Positions 1 through 8,579 are shown, counted from the first letter of the stretch. The stretch: 64,000 nt of DNA from Klugiella xanthotipulae (GCF_006716695.1 NZ_VFPN01000004.1:124001-188000), one strand, 5' to 3'. Notes: generated by a model from the sequence alone, not told the origin. Translations and numbers: made by a program.

Positions 1-97
1 GCGTCTAGCCGTGGCCTCCGGCCTATGACGATGTGGGGAACCGTGCCCGCCGCGTATCGTTACCAAAAGGTGTCTCAATAGCTCCCGTCCAGGAGTA

Positions 98-2131
98 GTG
101 TTCTCGTTCGTGACGGATAAAAGTCGTGCGAGTGACGGAGACCTGCGAGCAGCCAAACGGTGGATCATCGGTGACCCGCTGCCCAACCACAAGTTGGAGG
201 GTCAGCTACTCTCGAAGCGTCTCGCCCTGCCCATCTTTGCGAGCGACCCGCTGTCGAGTGTGGCCTACGCGCCCCAAGAACTCCTGATGATTCTGCTGCT
301 CGGCGGGCTCACCTTCCTCAGCTTCGCACCGTGGGTGGCCGCGGCCGTCGTGCTGCTGCTGCTCGTGGTGGTGGCGAGCTACCGCCAGCTGATTCGCGCG
401 TACCCCTCGGGCGGTGGCGACTATGAGGTGGCCCACAAAAACCTGGGCGAGAAGGCCGGGGTGATTGTGGCCTCTGCCCTGCTCGTGGACTACGTACTCA
501 CGGTGGCCGTGTCGGTGGCGAGCGGCGTGGACAATATCCTCTCCGCGATCCCCGAGCTCAACCCGTTTCGGGTGGAGATCGCGGTGGGTTTCGTGGTCAT
601 CATCGCGGCGGTCAACCTGCGGGGTGTGCGCGAGTCGAGCACGGCGTTTGCGGTGCCCACGTATCTGTTTGTGGCGAGCATCCTGGTGATGGTGATTGTG
701 GGGCTGGGCCGTACCCTGCTGGGTGATGCGCCCGTTGCCGAGTCCGCGGGCTTCGACGTGCAGGCGGATTCGCTCACCCAGGCCGCCGTTGTGCTGCTCA
801 TCTTGCGCTCGTTTGCGAGCGGCTGTAGCGCGCTGACCGGTGTGGAGGCGATCTCGAACGGTATCCCGGCCTTCCGCCTGCCCAAGGTGCGTAACGCCCA
901 GCGCACGCTCACCTGGATGGGGGGCATCGCGATCACGCTCTTTGTGGGACTGTTGTCGCTGGCCATGATTAGTGGCGTGCACTACGCGGAGGATGCCTGC
1001 CACCTGATCGGCCTGGCCGACTGTGAGAACACGCCGCAGCGTAGCCTGGTGGCCCAGGTGGCGGCGGCCACGTTTGGCAACAACAGCATCCTGTTTTTCG
1101 TTGTGCAGGCGGCCACGGCGGCGGTGCTGCTGCTCGCCGCCAACACGGCATTTAACGGCTTCCCGTTGCTCGGTTCGGTGCTGGCCCGGGACGGCTACGC
1201 GCCCAAGGCGCTCAACACCCGCGGCGACCGCCTCGTCTACTCCAACGGGATGCTCGTGCTGGCCCTGTGCGCCGTCGCCATTCTGGTGATCTACCAGGCC
1301 AACCTGACGCAGCTCATCCAGCTGTACATCATCGGCGTCTTTGTGTCGTTTACGCTCGGCCAGACGGGAATGGTGGTGCACTGGGTGAAGCTGATGCGCC
1401 GACTGGGGTGGACCTCCCGTGCTCGGCCCACTATCCTGCTGCGGCTTTCAATCAATTCGCTGGGCGCGCTGATGACCGCGAGTGTGTTGATCGTGGTAAC
1501 GATCACCAAGTTTACCCACGGGGCCTGGATCGTGTTTGCGATTATGCCCCTGCTGGTCCTCGTGATGATCGGTATCAACCGCTACTACCGGGATGTCAAC
1601 CACGAGATTGCCCTGGACGGGGTGACCCACTTCGGGGCGCGCGGCGACCACGCGATTGTGCTCGTGGGGAGCCTGCAGAAGCCCACTCTGAAAGCTCTCG
1701 AGTACGCGATTGCGGCCAAACACGAGAGCCTGGAGGCTGTGCACGTCTCGGTGGATCAGGAGTCCACCCGCCACCTGCAACAGCAGTGGATTGACCTGGA
1801 TATGCACCAGAAATTGCGCATTATCTCCTCGCCCTACCGTGACATCGCGATCCCGCTCACCGAGTACATTGTTGCCCGGCGCAAGAAGCACGGTGCCGAG
1901 GTGGTCACGGTATACCTGCCGCAGTACATCGTGGGTCACTGGTGGGAGCGCCTCCTGCACAACCACAGGGCCACCCGGGTGCGGCAGAAGCTCATGCTCA
2001 CGCACGGCGTGACGGTGGCGCTCGTGCCCTGGCGGCTCGACTCCTCCGAGCTGATCTACGGGCGGCGTTCGCGGCCGATCCCGGGGGCCGACCGTTCGGG
2101 GCTGGCGCAGCGGCCGGAGCGGAAGCGGTAG
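98..2131 (+). CDS. KimA-like APC-superfamily potassium/amino-acid permease
   Basis: A 677-residue integral membrane protein with about a dozen hydrophobic segments (roughly residues 40-520) and a soluble C-terminal part (about 525-660). The N-terminal stretch LPIFASDPLSSVAYAPQE (about residues 43-60) is characteristic of the KimA/YdaO branch of the APC superfamily, whose studied members import potassium under c-di-AMP control. The C-terminal domain (HAIVLVGSLQKPTLKALEYA and following) looks like the USP-like domain of that group. The GTG at 98 follows AGGAG at 91-95 by only two bases; GTG at 110, with a 14-base gap, is an alternative. It converges on the next gene with a 12-base gap. The family is clear, but the substrate (potassium or an amino acid) is inferred. 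Confidence 0.82.
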   Translation: MFSFVTDKSRASDGDLRAAKRWIIGDPLPNHKLEGQLLSKRLALPIFASDPLSSVAYAPQELLMILLLGGLTFLSFAPWVAAAVVLLLLVVVASYRQLIRAYPSGGGDYEVAHKNLGEKAGVIVASALLVDYVLTVAVSVASGVDNILSAIPELNPFRVEIAVGFVVIIAAVNLRGVRESSTAFAVPTYLFVASILVMVIVGLGRTLLGDAPVAESAGFDVQADSLTQAAVVLLILRSFASGCSALTGVEAISNGIPAFRLPKVRNAQRTLTWMGGIAITLFVGLLSLAMISGVHYAEDACHLIGLADCENTPQRSLVAQVAAATFGNNSILFFVVQAATAAVLLLAANTAFNGFPLLGSVLARDGYAPKALNTRGDRLVYSNGMLVLALCAVAILVIYQANLTQLIQLYIIGVFVSFTLGQTGMVVHWVKLMRRLGWTSRARPTILLRLSINSLGALMTASVLIVVTITKFTHGAWIVFAIMPLLVLVMIGINRYYRDVNHEIALDGVTHFGARGDHAIVLVGSLQKPTLKALEYAIAAKHESLEAVHVSVDQESTRHLQQQWIDLDMHQKLRIISSPYRDIAIPLTEYIVARRKKHGAEVVTVYLPQYIVGHWWERLLHNHRATRVRQKLMLTHGVTVALVPWRLDSSELIYGRRSRPIPGADRSGLAQRPERKR

Positions 2132-2143
2132 CTGCCGTTGTTT

Positions 2144-2932
2144 TTATGTGGTGGAGACCTGTCGTGTTTTGGTGGTTTCGATGACGAGTGAGAGTGCTGT
2201 GAGTGGGTCTTCGAGTGCGTCGCGGTCTTTCGGGTGGGCGAGGAAGTAGGCGATGGTTTCGGCAATGATGGTGGGGTCGGAGCCCATTGTGCTGATGTCG
2301 ATGTAGTGGGCTGCTCCGGTTGTGCGATCCCGTAGAAGGATGCTCCGGCTCAGTTTGAATATGCCAAGTTCAACTTTGTGGATATCGTGCCACGGAATAT
2401 CTGTTTTCTTTCCCCAGCTTTGCCACCGCACGCCTTGGGGGCTGATTTCGATGCCGAACGGTGTTATGCCGCAGCGGATCGAGTAGCCGAGGCCGATCAG
2501 TCCGCCGAGGAGAATTCCGTATGTTCGGACAGTGTCTTGGGCACCGTCTATCATGATCTCCCCCGCGAGTGGCACAGAGAAAATCGACAATAAGCCAAAG
2601 AAAATACAGCACGGGCTTCCGAGAGAAACCATTATTCGGGGAACCTGAGGGCAGGGAAAGCGGAGCGGTGCACGCGCCGCGAGATTTATCACGCCAGCCG
2701 CCGGGGTGCGCGCGGAGAGAAGTACAGCTGAAAAAAATATGACTGCTCCCAAAATTCCTACTGCCCCGACAAATCGCACATATGGGTGCTCCATCAGGGG
2801 GGTAAGAAGCAGGAAAGCGACTGATCCTGCCAGGAGGGCAAATAGTCGTTTCGGAATTCGTGCTTTTATGTACTCTGGCGAAGCGTGGAGTCGGGGCTTG
2901 CGTATCGTCCCACGTAGGTGGTGATTTTTCAT
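2144..2932 (-). CDS. Membrane protein with C-terminal PH-like domain, last gene of type VII-like cluster
   Basis: 262 residues. About four hydrophobic segments lie in the first 165 residues. A soluble part follows with the pattern FGIEISPQGVRWQSWGKK then IPWHDIHKVE, as in bacterial PH-like domains of membrane proteins. The ATG at 2932 overlaps the TGA of the upstream gene (ATGA), so it is preferred to a GTG six codons upstream. It is the last gene of a tightly coupled leftward operon behind a WXG-type protein. Such a position often holds an immunity or partner protein, but nothing in the sequence proves that role. The DNA looks more AT-rich than the flanking housekeeping genes. Confidence 0.65.
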   Translation of the reverse strand: MKNHHLRGTIRKPRLHASPEYIKARIPKRLFALLAGSVAFLLLTPLMEHPYVRFVGAVGILGAVIFFSAVLLSARTPAAGVINLAARAPLRFPCPQVPRIMVSLGSPCCIFFGLLSIFSVPLAGEIMIDGAQDTVRTYGILLGGLIGLGYSIRCGITPFGIEISPQGVRWQSWGKKTDIPWHDIHKVELGIFKLSRSILLRDRTTGAAHYIDISTMGSDPTIIAETIAYFLAHPKDRDALEDPLTALSLVIETTKTRQVSTT

Positions 2933-4059
2933 GAAAACACGTAGTCCCAATCGCCCGCGTCAATTGCTTCGCGTATATCCAGAGGAACACTACCTTCCCA
3001 TGCGTTTGTTGCGGCCCAACCTCCAAACCAGGCAATGAAACCGGCGGCGACGGCAATTCCTACTGGTGGAAGGGCCGTCGCGGCTCCGAGGCCAGCTCCG
3101 GCTCCGATGCCGACTCCAATGCCCGCGCCTGTGCCAACAACGGCTGATGAGATTGACCCGCCGTTGAGGACGTCAACACCAGCGGCGACAACGTCAATCG
3201 CTACGCCGATGATGGGGCCCTTGAGAAACTTGAGTTTCGTGATTTCCTCGTCCAGCAGGTCACGCGCGGCGTTCAGTTCTTTCTGCGATTCGCTCAGGGC
3301 CGGGTTGCGCGTCGCGGGGTCACCAGAGTTACGCCGATGAGTATGCGTATCGGCAGCTTCACGAGCCTCGGCGGCGGCGACCTCATAGTCTCGAAGTTTT
3401 TCGGCCCAGAGACCCTGAGTCGCGCTCACCGCGGTACCCCGCGAGAGGTTATTGCCCTCGCCGAGGGCATTCAGCACCCAGGAGAGCTCATCGCAATCAG
3501 TCACACGATTAATGAGCGGAACAAAATGCTCATCAATCCACTCCATGAGATCGCTCCACCAGATCCCCACATCCTCAGCAATACCGTTGAAGAGTTCGCG
3601 GGCCTCATCGTAGTCGCCCGGTGCCCAGGGCTGCACGCACACCCCGTCCTCCATCGACGTGGGCGGTGCTGTGGGGCCTTCCGGTGACGCGTATGCGGGC
3701 GGCGGAAGTGGCATCGTGATCCAATCACCACTGACAATCAGCCGCCCTGCCGCCGCAGAATCCGCGTAGTCCTGAAACGTATCCTTCCCGCGTTTGAGGC
3801 GACCAGCGAACGCGCGAAACACTTCGGCCGCATCAGCGGCGTAGATATCGACCGGGTCAACTCCCCGCGCAATAGCATCTACGGTCTCACGAAAAGCATC
3901 CCCCGTCTGACCAGACCAATACTCAGTCGAATCGTTTCTGAGCTTCTTCAGGCTCTGATGTAGCTCGTCACTCAGCTTTGACGGTTTCTCCGCGAGCCAA
4001 TCCGCTAGGTCGTAGAGCGCGGCAGGGTCACCCGTGATCTTGAGGTAAATGCCGCTCAC
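2929..4059 (-). CDS. WXG-like putative type VII secretion substrate with glycine-zipper C-terminus
   Basis: 376 residues. The N-terminal 100 residues are helical and carry a W-x-G turn (EYWSGQTGDAFRET, about residues 47-60), as in WXG100/LXG proteins. The middle is Pro-rich (about 113-135) and then acidic and helical. The C-terminal 80 residues hold a glycine-rich hydrophobic stretch (GTGAGIGVGIGAGAGLG) that could insert into membranes. There is no N-terminal signal peptide. The start is GTG at 4059, overlapping the stop of the preceding gene. The domain logic resembles secreted T7SS effectors. A toxin function is inference only, since no catalytic motif is recognised. Confidence 0.6.
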   Translation of the reverse strand: MSGIYLKITGDPAALYDLADWLAEKPSKLSDELHQSLKKLRNDSTEYWSGQTGDAFRETVDAIARGVDPVDIYAADAAEVFRAFAGRLKRGKDTFQDYADSAAAGRLIVSGDWITMPLPPPAYASPEGPTAPPTSMEDGVCVQPWAPGDYDEARELFNGIAEDVGIWWSDLMEWIDEHFVPLINRVTDCDELSWVLNALGEGNNLSRGTAVSATQGLWAEKLRDYEVAAAEAREAADTHTHRRNSGDPATRNPALSESQKELNAARDLLDEEITKLKFLKGPIIGVAIDVVAAGVDVLNGGSISSAVVGTGAGIGVGIGAGAGLGAATALPPVGIAVAAGFIAWFGGWAATNAWEGSVPLDIREAIDAGDWDYVFS

Positions 4060-4352
4060 TTAGCAAAGGCCTCATCGGTGAAGTTATCAAGGGATTCCAT
4101 GATCTCTTCCTCTGTCAAGAACTGGCTCTCAATCGCCTGGCGGGATACCTCACAAACCCCATGTGCGGCGTTCGACGCCATTTGTGCACTCTCCAGGGCG
4201 ATCCGCACGATTAAAGCAATCTTGTCACTTGCGATGCCCCCGTCGGCACTGGACGAAAAACCGGCTAAAGCGGTGTTGAGCGTGCCCTCTGCCGTTTCGG
4301 TTTTCTTCAGCAGCGCGCTCATCTCGTCTCGCTCGACCTTAATAGTGCTCAC
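4056..4352 (-). CDS. Small helical protein, EspC/WXG-like
   Basis: 98 residues, predicted almost entirely helical, Ala/Ser/Glu-rich, with no signal peptide. It lies between an SseB-like gene and the larger WXG-type protein, with GTGA stop-start overlaps on both sides, so the four genes are translationally coupled. Size, helicity and position resemble the small type VII secretion target (EspC-like) proteins that accompany effectors in actinobacteria. It lacks an obvious W-x-G turn. The assignment rests on context more than on motif. Confidence 0.55.
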   Translation of the reverse strand: MSTIKVERDEMSALLKKTETAEGTLNTALAGFSSSADGGIASDKIALIVRIALESAQMASNAAHGVCEVSRQAIESQFLTEEEIMESLDNFTDEAFAK

Positions 4353-4712
4353 GCCAGCCTCCCGTTGTGCACGAGGTGTTCAGAAAAGTGCGGATCAAAA
4401 CTCACCGCGTCAAAGGGCTGTTGTTCCTTGATGGTTCCCAACTCCTCCGTCTGAACGAGAATCCACGGCTGACCCGCCCCGCAACGCTCAGCGAGCCGAT
4501 CGAGCGCAGTGGAGGCAACCAACGCGGCGACCATCCGGTAACTTCCGCACCTCGGCGATATGCTGACCGTCCGCGACCTCACGCATCGGCAGATAAAGCA
4601 CCGGCGGTATGATTCTCGGTCCGGCCACCGGGACAGAATCGGCAGCGCCCGGAGCCTGAAGCTTACTAATATCACGCATCACGGTGTCGTAAATAAGATC
4701 ATCGTCGCTCAT
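4349..4712 (-). pseudogene. SseB-family N-terminal domain protein, frameshifted
   Basis: Reading from ATG 4712 (SD GAAGGAG, 8-base gap) gives MSDDDLIYDTVMRD... up to EVRKLPDGR. The recognisable SseB-like continuation (VASTALDRLAERCGAGQPWI, then LVQTEELG and the C-terminus) is in the next frame and ends at 4349, where it overlaps the following gene by GTGA. The span is 364 bases, one more than a multiple of three, so a single extra base near 4523-4530 (GC-rich CGCCGCG on the coding strand) explains the break. Repaired, the product would be about 120 residues. SseB-like domains are common beside type VII substrates. It could be a true mutation, a sequencing error or, less likely, a programmed shift. 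Confidence 0.6.
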
Positions 4713-4764
4713 GCGAGAAACTCCTTCGGCGATTATCGGGGGGATGGTGCACGCCATTATGATC

Positions 4765-5043
4765 CTATCCGGCGAGCATCCCGGTCTGTTCGGCCACCGA
4801 TAGTTCGCCCGATGGCAGGGCAGCCCGGAAGAGTGTGTCGTTTGCGGCGGCGATGTGGCGGCGATGCGACGATCTGCGCGTCGGCGAAGGCACATTGGTG
4901 CCGGGCGAGGGTCTCACCCCGCTCGGTGAGTTTTCAACGCAGTGAAGCATACGTTCGGCGTCAACGGTGATCTGAAAGGTCAGGCACATTCTACGGCGTT
5001 CACGGGTTATCCGTGCCGCCGTGACCCCCGCCACGACACTCAC
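4765..5043 (-). other. Possible decayed reading frame between the SseB-like gene and yigZ
   Basis: The 397 bases from 4713 to 5109 hold no convincing intact gene. On the minus strand one frame ends plausibly (RHIAAANDTLFRAALPSGEL, stop near 4765). A neighbouring frame contains LTERGETLARHQCAFADAQI, as if a short helical protein had been frameshifted. No family is recognised. It may be the 5' remnant of the leftward cluster, or simply intergenic DNA that also carries promoters for the two flanking genes. Confidence 0.22.
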
Positions 5044-5109
5044 GCCACCCTACCGTTTTGTTCTGCGCCGCTGCATCCCTCGGCGCCCGCATCCGCTACG
5101 CTCATAACC

Positions 5110-5757
5110 GTGAACTCGGACCCCGGGGAGGCGGCCCCGTACCGCACTATTCACTCGGCGGTGGAGACCGAGATCGAGATTAAGCGCTCCCGGTTCATCT
5201 GCTTTCTGACGCCCGTGGCCGAGGAGGATGCCGCCCGGGCCCTGATTGCGCGGGCCCGGCAGCTGCATCCCAAGGCCCGCCACCACTGCAGCGCTTTTGT
5301 GCTCGGTGCGCGCCACGAGGTGCAGCGCACCAACGACGACGGCGAGCCTTCGGGTACGGCCGGTGCGCCCATGTTGGAGGCCCTACTCGGGGCCGAGTTG
5401 AGCGATGTTGTCGCCGTGGTGGTGCGCTACTTTGGTGGCATCCTGCTGGGAGCTGGTGGTCTCACCCGGGCCTACCGGGCATCCGTTGCGGAATCCATTG
5501 GGGTCGCCCGCACTGTTGTGCGTGAGCGGCGGATGTCGGTGGTCGTGTCGAGTGATTACCCGGCCGCCGCCCTGCTGGAGGCTGAGGCGTATCGTCGCGG
5601 CTGGGTCGTTGTCGGCACCGAGTATGGTGGGGATGTCTCCATGACTCTCTCAATTCCGCCCGACCAGTGGGGGGTTCTGGTCGAACGCGCGGCCGAGTTG
5701 ACCGCGGGGCAGGCTCAACCCGTTGTGCTCGGCACGCATTACGTGACGCTGCCGTAG
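5110..5757 (+). CDS. YigZ/IMPACT family protein
   Basis: 215 residues. The N-terminal UPF0029/IMPACT domain shows the family hallmarks: EIEIKRSRFICFLTPV near the start, HHCSAFVLGA, NDDGEPSGTAGAPML, and the strongly conserved VVVRYFGGILLGAGGLTRAY. The C-terminal part (about 145-215) corresponds to the DUF1949-like domain. The GTG at 5110 gives the normal family length; longer in-frame extensions start in unrelated sequence. Members are cytosolic and linked to translation or proline-peptide processing, with no settled reaction. It stands alone between a leftward cluster and a convergent gene. Confidence 0.85.
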   Translation: MNSDPGEAAPYRTIHSAVETEIEIKRSRFICFLTPVAEEDAARALIARARQLHPKARHHCSAFVLGARHEVQRTNDDGEPSGTAGAPMLEALLGAELSDVVAVVVRYFGGILLGAGGLTRAYRASVAESIGVARTVVRERRMSVVVSSDYPAAALLEAEAYRRGWVVVGTEYGGDVSMTLSIPPDQWGVLVERAAELTAGQAQPVVLGTHYVTLP

Positions 5758-5775
5758 CGGAGAGATGCCCGGAGG

Positions 5776-6216
5776 CTAGCTGCTCGTTCCGGTTCCGGTG
5801 CTGGAGTCGCTGTCGTCGGGTGTGGTGGTGCTGTCGGGGGTGGAGCCGTCCTGGCTGCTTCCGCCTGGCCCCATCCCACCCCGGGGTGGTTGGCCACCCT
5901 GGCCACCGGGACCGCCGTCAAAGTCGCCGTCCATATTGGGGAAACCGACGGGCACGGTGGGGGCGGTGGCCTGGCCGAGGGCCCAGCCGATGCCGGTGCC
6001 CGCGCCGAGGCCCACCACGAGGACTGCCGCTGTCCCACCGATCACAATGCCGCGGGGGAGGGCCCACCGCTTGTTGCCGGTGGGGGCGGCTGTCGGCGTC
6101 CCCGCTGAGGTGAAAGCCTGTGCGCCGGTATCGGGTGTCGGGCTTGTCTGGGCCGGGGGTGCCGGGAATGGCTGCTGCGGGGTGCCGTTGGTGTCGCCGT
6201 GGGTGGGGGTGCTCAT
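5776..6216 (-). CDS. Pro/Gly/Ser-rich single-pass membrane protein
   Basis: 146 residues: a cytoplasmic Pro/Thr-rich N-terminus (about 1-48), one transmembrane helix (about 53-78, GIVIGGTAAVLVVGLGAGTG), and an extracytoplasmic low-complexity tail rich in Gly, Asp, Ser and Thr. No enzymatic motif is seen. Similar small proteins with a single helix and disordered tails are common in actinobacterial envelopes. It converges on yigZ and diverges from a TetR gene. The function is unknown. Coding status is supported by composition and by the ATG behind AAAGGA. Confidence 0.6.
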   Translation of the reverse strand: MSTPTHGDTNGTPQQPFPAPPAQTSPTPDTGAQAFTSAGTPTAAPTGNKRWALPRGIVIGGTAAVLVVGLGAGTGIGWALGQATAPTVPVGFPNMDGDFDGGPGGQGGQPPRGGMGPGGSSQDGSTPDSTTTPDDSDSSTGTGTSS

Positions 6217-6352
6217 GATGTCCTTTCGTGGTGGGCGGGGAGCGCCGCGGAGTGGGGGGCCACCGGGGCGCGTCGTTATGTGAGACGATACGCAGGGTGG
6301 CTATCGGCATCCCGTGACCATGCTATGAGTGGGCTATTTTTGATATACGGCA

Positions 6353-6360
6353 TAGTTGGT
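6353..6360. promoter_or_regulatory. Possible TetR half-site upstream of tetR (TAGTTGGT)
   Basis: TAGTTGGT lies 14 bases before the tetR start and matches the right half of the palindrome upstream of the SDR gene (7048-7061). It would fit autoregulation. Eight bases alone are weak evidence. Confidence 0.3.
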
Positions 6361-6374
6361 TTTATGATGGGCGA

Positions 6375-7001
6375 ATGACTCTTCCACGCCAACTCACGCC
6401 TAAGGGCGCCCTCACCCGCCGCGAAATTCTCGATGTTGCCGCCCGTGTGTTTGGGGTTAAAGGATATGCCGCCACCCGCATGGACGACATTATTGCTGAA
6501 TCCGGCATGACCAAGGGTGCCATCTATTTTCACTTTTCATCGAAGCGTGAACTCGCCGTAGCTGTTGTGAACGATCACAAGACGACCGTTTTGGGGGCGG
6601 CGGAGGCCGCCCTGGCCCGGCACGCATCACCGGCCGATCAACTGCGCGCCCTCGTGCCCATGCTGGTCGATATCACGGATGGGCATCCCGAAATCTGGGG
6701 CGTACTGCGGCTATCGGCTGATCTGCGCGATGAACAGTCTGACCAGGTTGGTGGCGACGCCCTCGACCGCTGGGTAGAGCTGGTCGAGTCGATTCTTGTT
6801 CGCGGGGAGGCCGCGGGGGAATTGATGCTCGCTGGGGGGGTCCGCGACTACGCGGTGCTGCTCGTCGGTGCCTTCGACGGGCTCAAGACAACGACGGCCG
6901 CCCTTGCGGAGCCGGACGGGGAGGCCTTCCGCCGCCGAGCCGACCTGTTTCAGCGTATGGTTGAACCGCTCATTATCGTTTCATCGGCCCGGTCGGCCTA
7001 A
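6375..7001 (+). CDS. TetR-family transcriptional regulator
   Basis: 208 residues. The N-terminal helix-turn-helix (about 15-60) has the classic pattern: ILDVAARVFGVKGYAATRMD, then IIAESGMTKGAIYFHFSSKR. The rest is an all-helical ligand-binding domain. The HTH resembles gamma-butyrolactone-receptor-like TetR proteins (GAIYFHF-SKREL), but the ligand cannot be assigned. An SDR oxidoreductase follows 74 bases downstream in the same direction and carries a palindrome sharing a half-site with this promoter, so the two probably form a regulator-target pair. Confidence 0.88.
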   Translation: MTLPRQLTPKGALTRREILDVAARVFGVKGYAATRMDDIIAESGMTKGAIYFHFSSKRELAVAVVNDHKTTVLGAAEAALARHASPADQLRALVPMLVDITDGHPEIWGVLRLSADLRDEQSDQVGGDALDRWVELVESILVRGEAAGELMLAGGVRDYAVLLVGAFDGLKTTTAALAEPDGEAFRRRADLFQRMVEPLIIVSSARSA

Positions 7002-7047
7002 CCGTCGGGCGGCGTTCCCGTCGCTCGATGCAGTGCATCCATTAAAA

Positions 7048-7061
7048 ACCATCTAGTTGGT
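7048..7061. promoter_or_regulatory. Palindromic candidate TetR operator before the SDR gene
   Basis: ACCATCTAGTTGGT is a 14-bp near-perfect inverted repeat (ACCA-n-CTAG-n-TGGT) in the 74-base gap between tetR and the SDR gene, 14 bases before the SDR start. Its right half recurs before tetR at 6353-6360. Confidence 0.5.
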
Positions 7062-7075
7062 CTGAGAGTATCTTC

Positions 7076-7864
7076 ATGTCACACCCTGTCACGTTTCACG
7101 GTAAAACGGCTCTCGTTACGGGAGCATCAACCGGCATTGGTGTTGACCTTGCCGCCCGTCTTGCCGCCGAGGGCAGCAATCTGGTCCTTGTGGCACGCAG
7201 CGCCGACAAGCTCAACGCGGTTGCCGAGCGTCTGCGCGGTGAGCGCGGCGTTACCGTCACGGTCATCCCCCTCGATCTGGGGGCTCCCGAGTCTGCGGAG
7301 AAGCTGGTGGCCGAGCTGGACGAGCGCGGAATCCGGGTGGACATCCTGCTCAACAACGCGGGCTTTGGCAGCCACGGCGACCTGGCTCAGGCCGACCCCG
7401 TCCGCATGGCCGAGCAGGTGCAGCTCAACGTGGGCACGCTCGTGGGCCTCACCACGCGACTGCTGCCCGGTATGGTGCAGCGGCGGGATGGTGTGATCAT
7501 GAACGTCGCCAGCACCGCGGCGTTCCAGGCCGTCCCACACATGGCCGTCTACGGCGCGACGAAGGCGTTTGTGCTGTCGTTTAGCCGCGCACTGTGGGCG
7601 GAGACGCGCGGTACGGGCGTGCGCGTGCTTGCGATTGCGCCGGGGGCCACCGAGACGCCGTTCTTCAGTATCGCGGGGGAGCACGCCTCTCTCGGTAAAC
7701 GTCGCCGACCAGAGCAGGTGGTTGACACGGCGTTCCGGGCACTGCGCGCGGGCAGGCCGAGCGCGGTGGACGGGTTTGTCAACGCGTGCCTGGCGCGCAT
7801 CCCGGCCCGGCTGGTATCGGAGCGGCTACTGATCGCCGTGACCGAGCGGGCGATGCGGGCCTAA
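7076..7864 (+). CDS. SDR-family NAD(P)-dependent oxidoreductase
   Basis: 262 residues, a classical short-chain dehydrogenase with a Rossmann fold. The cofactor motif TGASTGIG is near residue 16, NNAGFGSHG near residue 92, catalytic Ser in NVASTAAF, and the active-site Tyr-Lys pair in YGATKAF near residue 158. An Arg after the first beta strand (LVARSADK) favours NADP(H). The C-terminus is longer than the shortest SDRs and suits DltE-like or acyl-chain reductases. The substrate is unknown. It is likely controlled by the TetR gene just upstream. Confidence 0.88.
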   Translation: MSHPVTFHGKTALVTGASTGIGVDLAARLAAEGSNLVLVARSADKLNAVAERLRGERGVTVTVIPLDLGAPESAEKLVAELDERGIRVDILLNNAGFGSHGDLAQADPVRMAEQVQLNVGTLVGLTTRLLPGMVQRRDGVIMNVASTAAFQAVPHMAVYGATKAFVLSFSRALWAETRGTGVRVLAIAPGATETPFFSIAGEHASLGKRRRPEQVVDTAFRALRAGRPSAVDGFVNACLARIPARLVSERLLIAVTERAMRA

Positions 7865-7968
7865 GCGTACTGTCCGGGTAACCCCGGGGTGCGAGTGGGG
7901 CGATGTGTGCCCTCCCGCCGGAGCGGGTAACTCGGGAGTGCCGTGTGAGCGGGTCCGTGTCGGTTCCG

Positions 7969-8559
7969 TTAGTCGGAGGGGTGCAGCGTGGCGAGGGCGA
8001 GTGTTAGCAGATCGTCGATGCCCGTGTCGCCGTTGACGGTGCGGGGCTCGTGCAGGTGTCCGGTGTTTCTGAGGTGTGCGAGGCCGTGGAGGAGCGCCCA
8101 GAGTGTCGTCGCGAGTTCGCGCGGTGGACCGTCGGGGAGCTCGCCGTCGGCTTGGGCGCGTTCGACGAGTTCGCGCAGGGCGCGCATCCCGTCGTCGGCG
8201 GCAGCATCGAGTTCTGGCCCTGGCTGGGCGAGGGGGGTGTCGCCAAAGATGAGTTGGTAGTGGTGGGGTTGCTCGACCGCGTGAGCGATGTAGGCGGCAG
8301 AGCCTCGGTGCAGCTGTGAGCGTTGCCCCTCGGCGGCGGCTCGGCGGATGCGCGTGGCGAGGTCCGTGAGCGTGTGGGTTGCGAGCGCCCGCAGCAGGGC
8401 GGCTTTGTCGTCGAAGTGTCGGTAGGCTGCGGACCGCGAGACTCCGGCGGCGGTGCCAACTGAGCGGAGTGTGACCGCTTCGGGTCCGCCCGATTCGAGC
8501 AGGGTTGCGGCGGCGGCGATGATTGCGGCACGGGTGGGGGCGGGGTCGCGTGGGCTCAT
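7969..8559 (-). CDS. TetR-family regulator divergent from an NTF2-like gene
   Basis: 196 residues. The HTH is at about 8-55 (AAIIAAAATLLESGG, VGTAAGVSRSAAYRHFDDK), followed by a helical effector domain resembling the TetR_C_33/WHG type (YIAHAVEQPHHYQLIFGDTP, LWALLHGLAHL). The ATG at 8559 is 89 bases from the divergent start of a small NTF2-like gene. The shared intergenic region carries a perfect 9-bp inverted repeat that overlaps the promoters, a normal arrangement for a divergent repressor. The ligand is unknown. Confidence 0.86.
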   Translation of the reverse strand: MSPRDPAPTRAAIIAAAATLLESGGPEAVTLRSVGTAAGVSRSAAYRHFDDKAALLRALATHTLTDLATRIRRAAAEGQRSQLHRGSAAYIAHAVEQPHHYQLIFGDTPLAQPGPELDAAADDGMRALRELVERAQADGELPDGPPRELATTLWALLHGLAHLRNTGHLHEPRTVNGDTGIDDLLTLALATLHPSD

Positions 8560-8579
8560 CCGCCCAGTCTAAACCGGTA

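Noticed and set aside
1-97. c-di-AMP riboswitch upstream of the KimA-like gene
   Set aside because: The 97 bases available are too short for the known motif and no conserved elements are visible; sequence before the window would be needed.
206-1381. Long minus-strand open frame (391 codons) opposite the KimA-like gene
   Set aside because: It is His/Arg-rich, has no family pattern, and is exactly antisense to a convincing transporter; high GC produces such frames.
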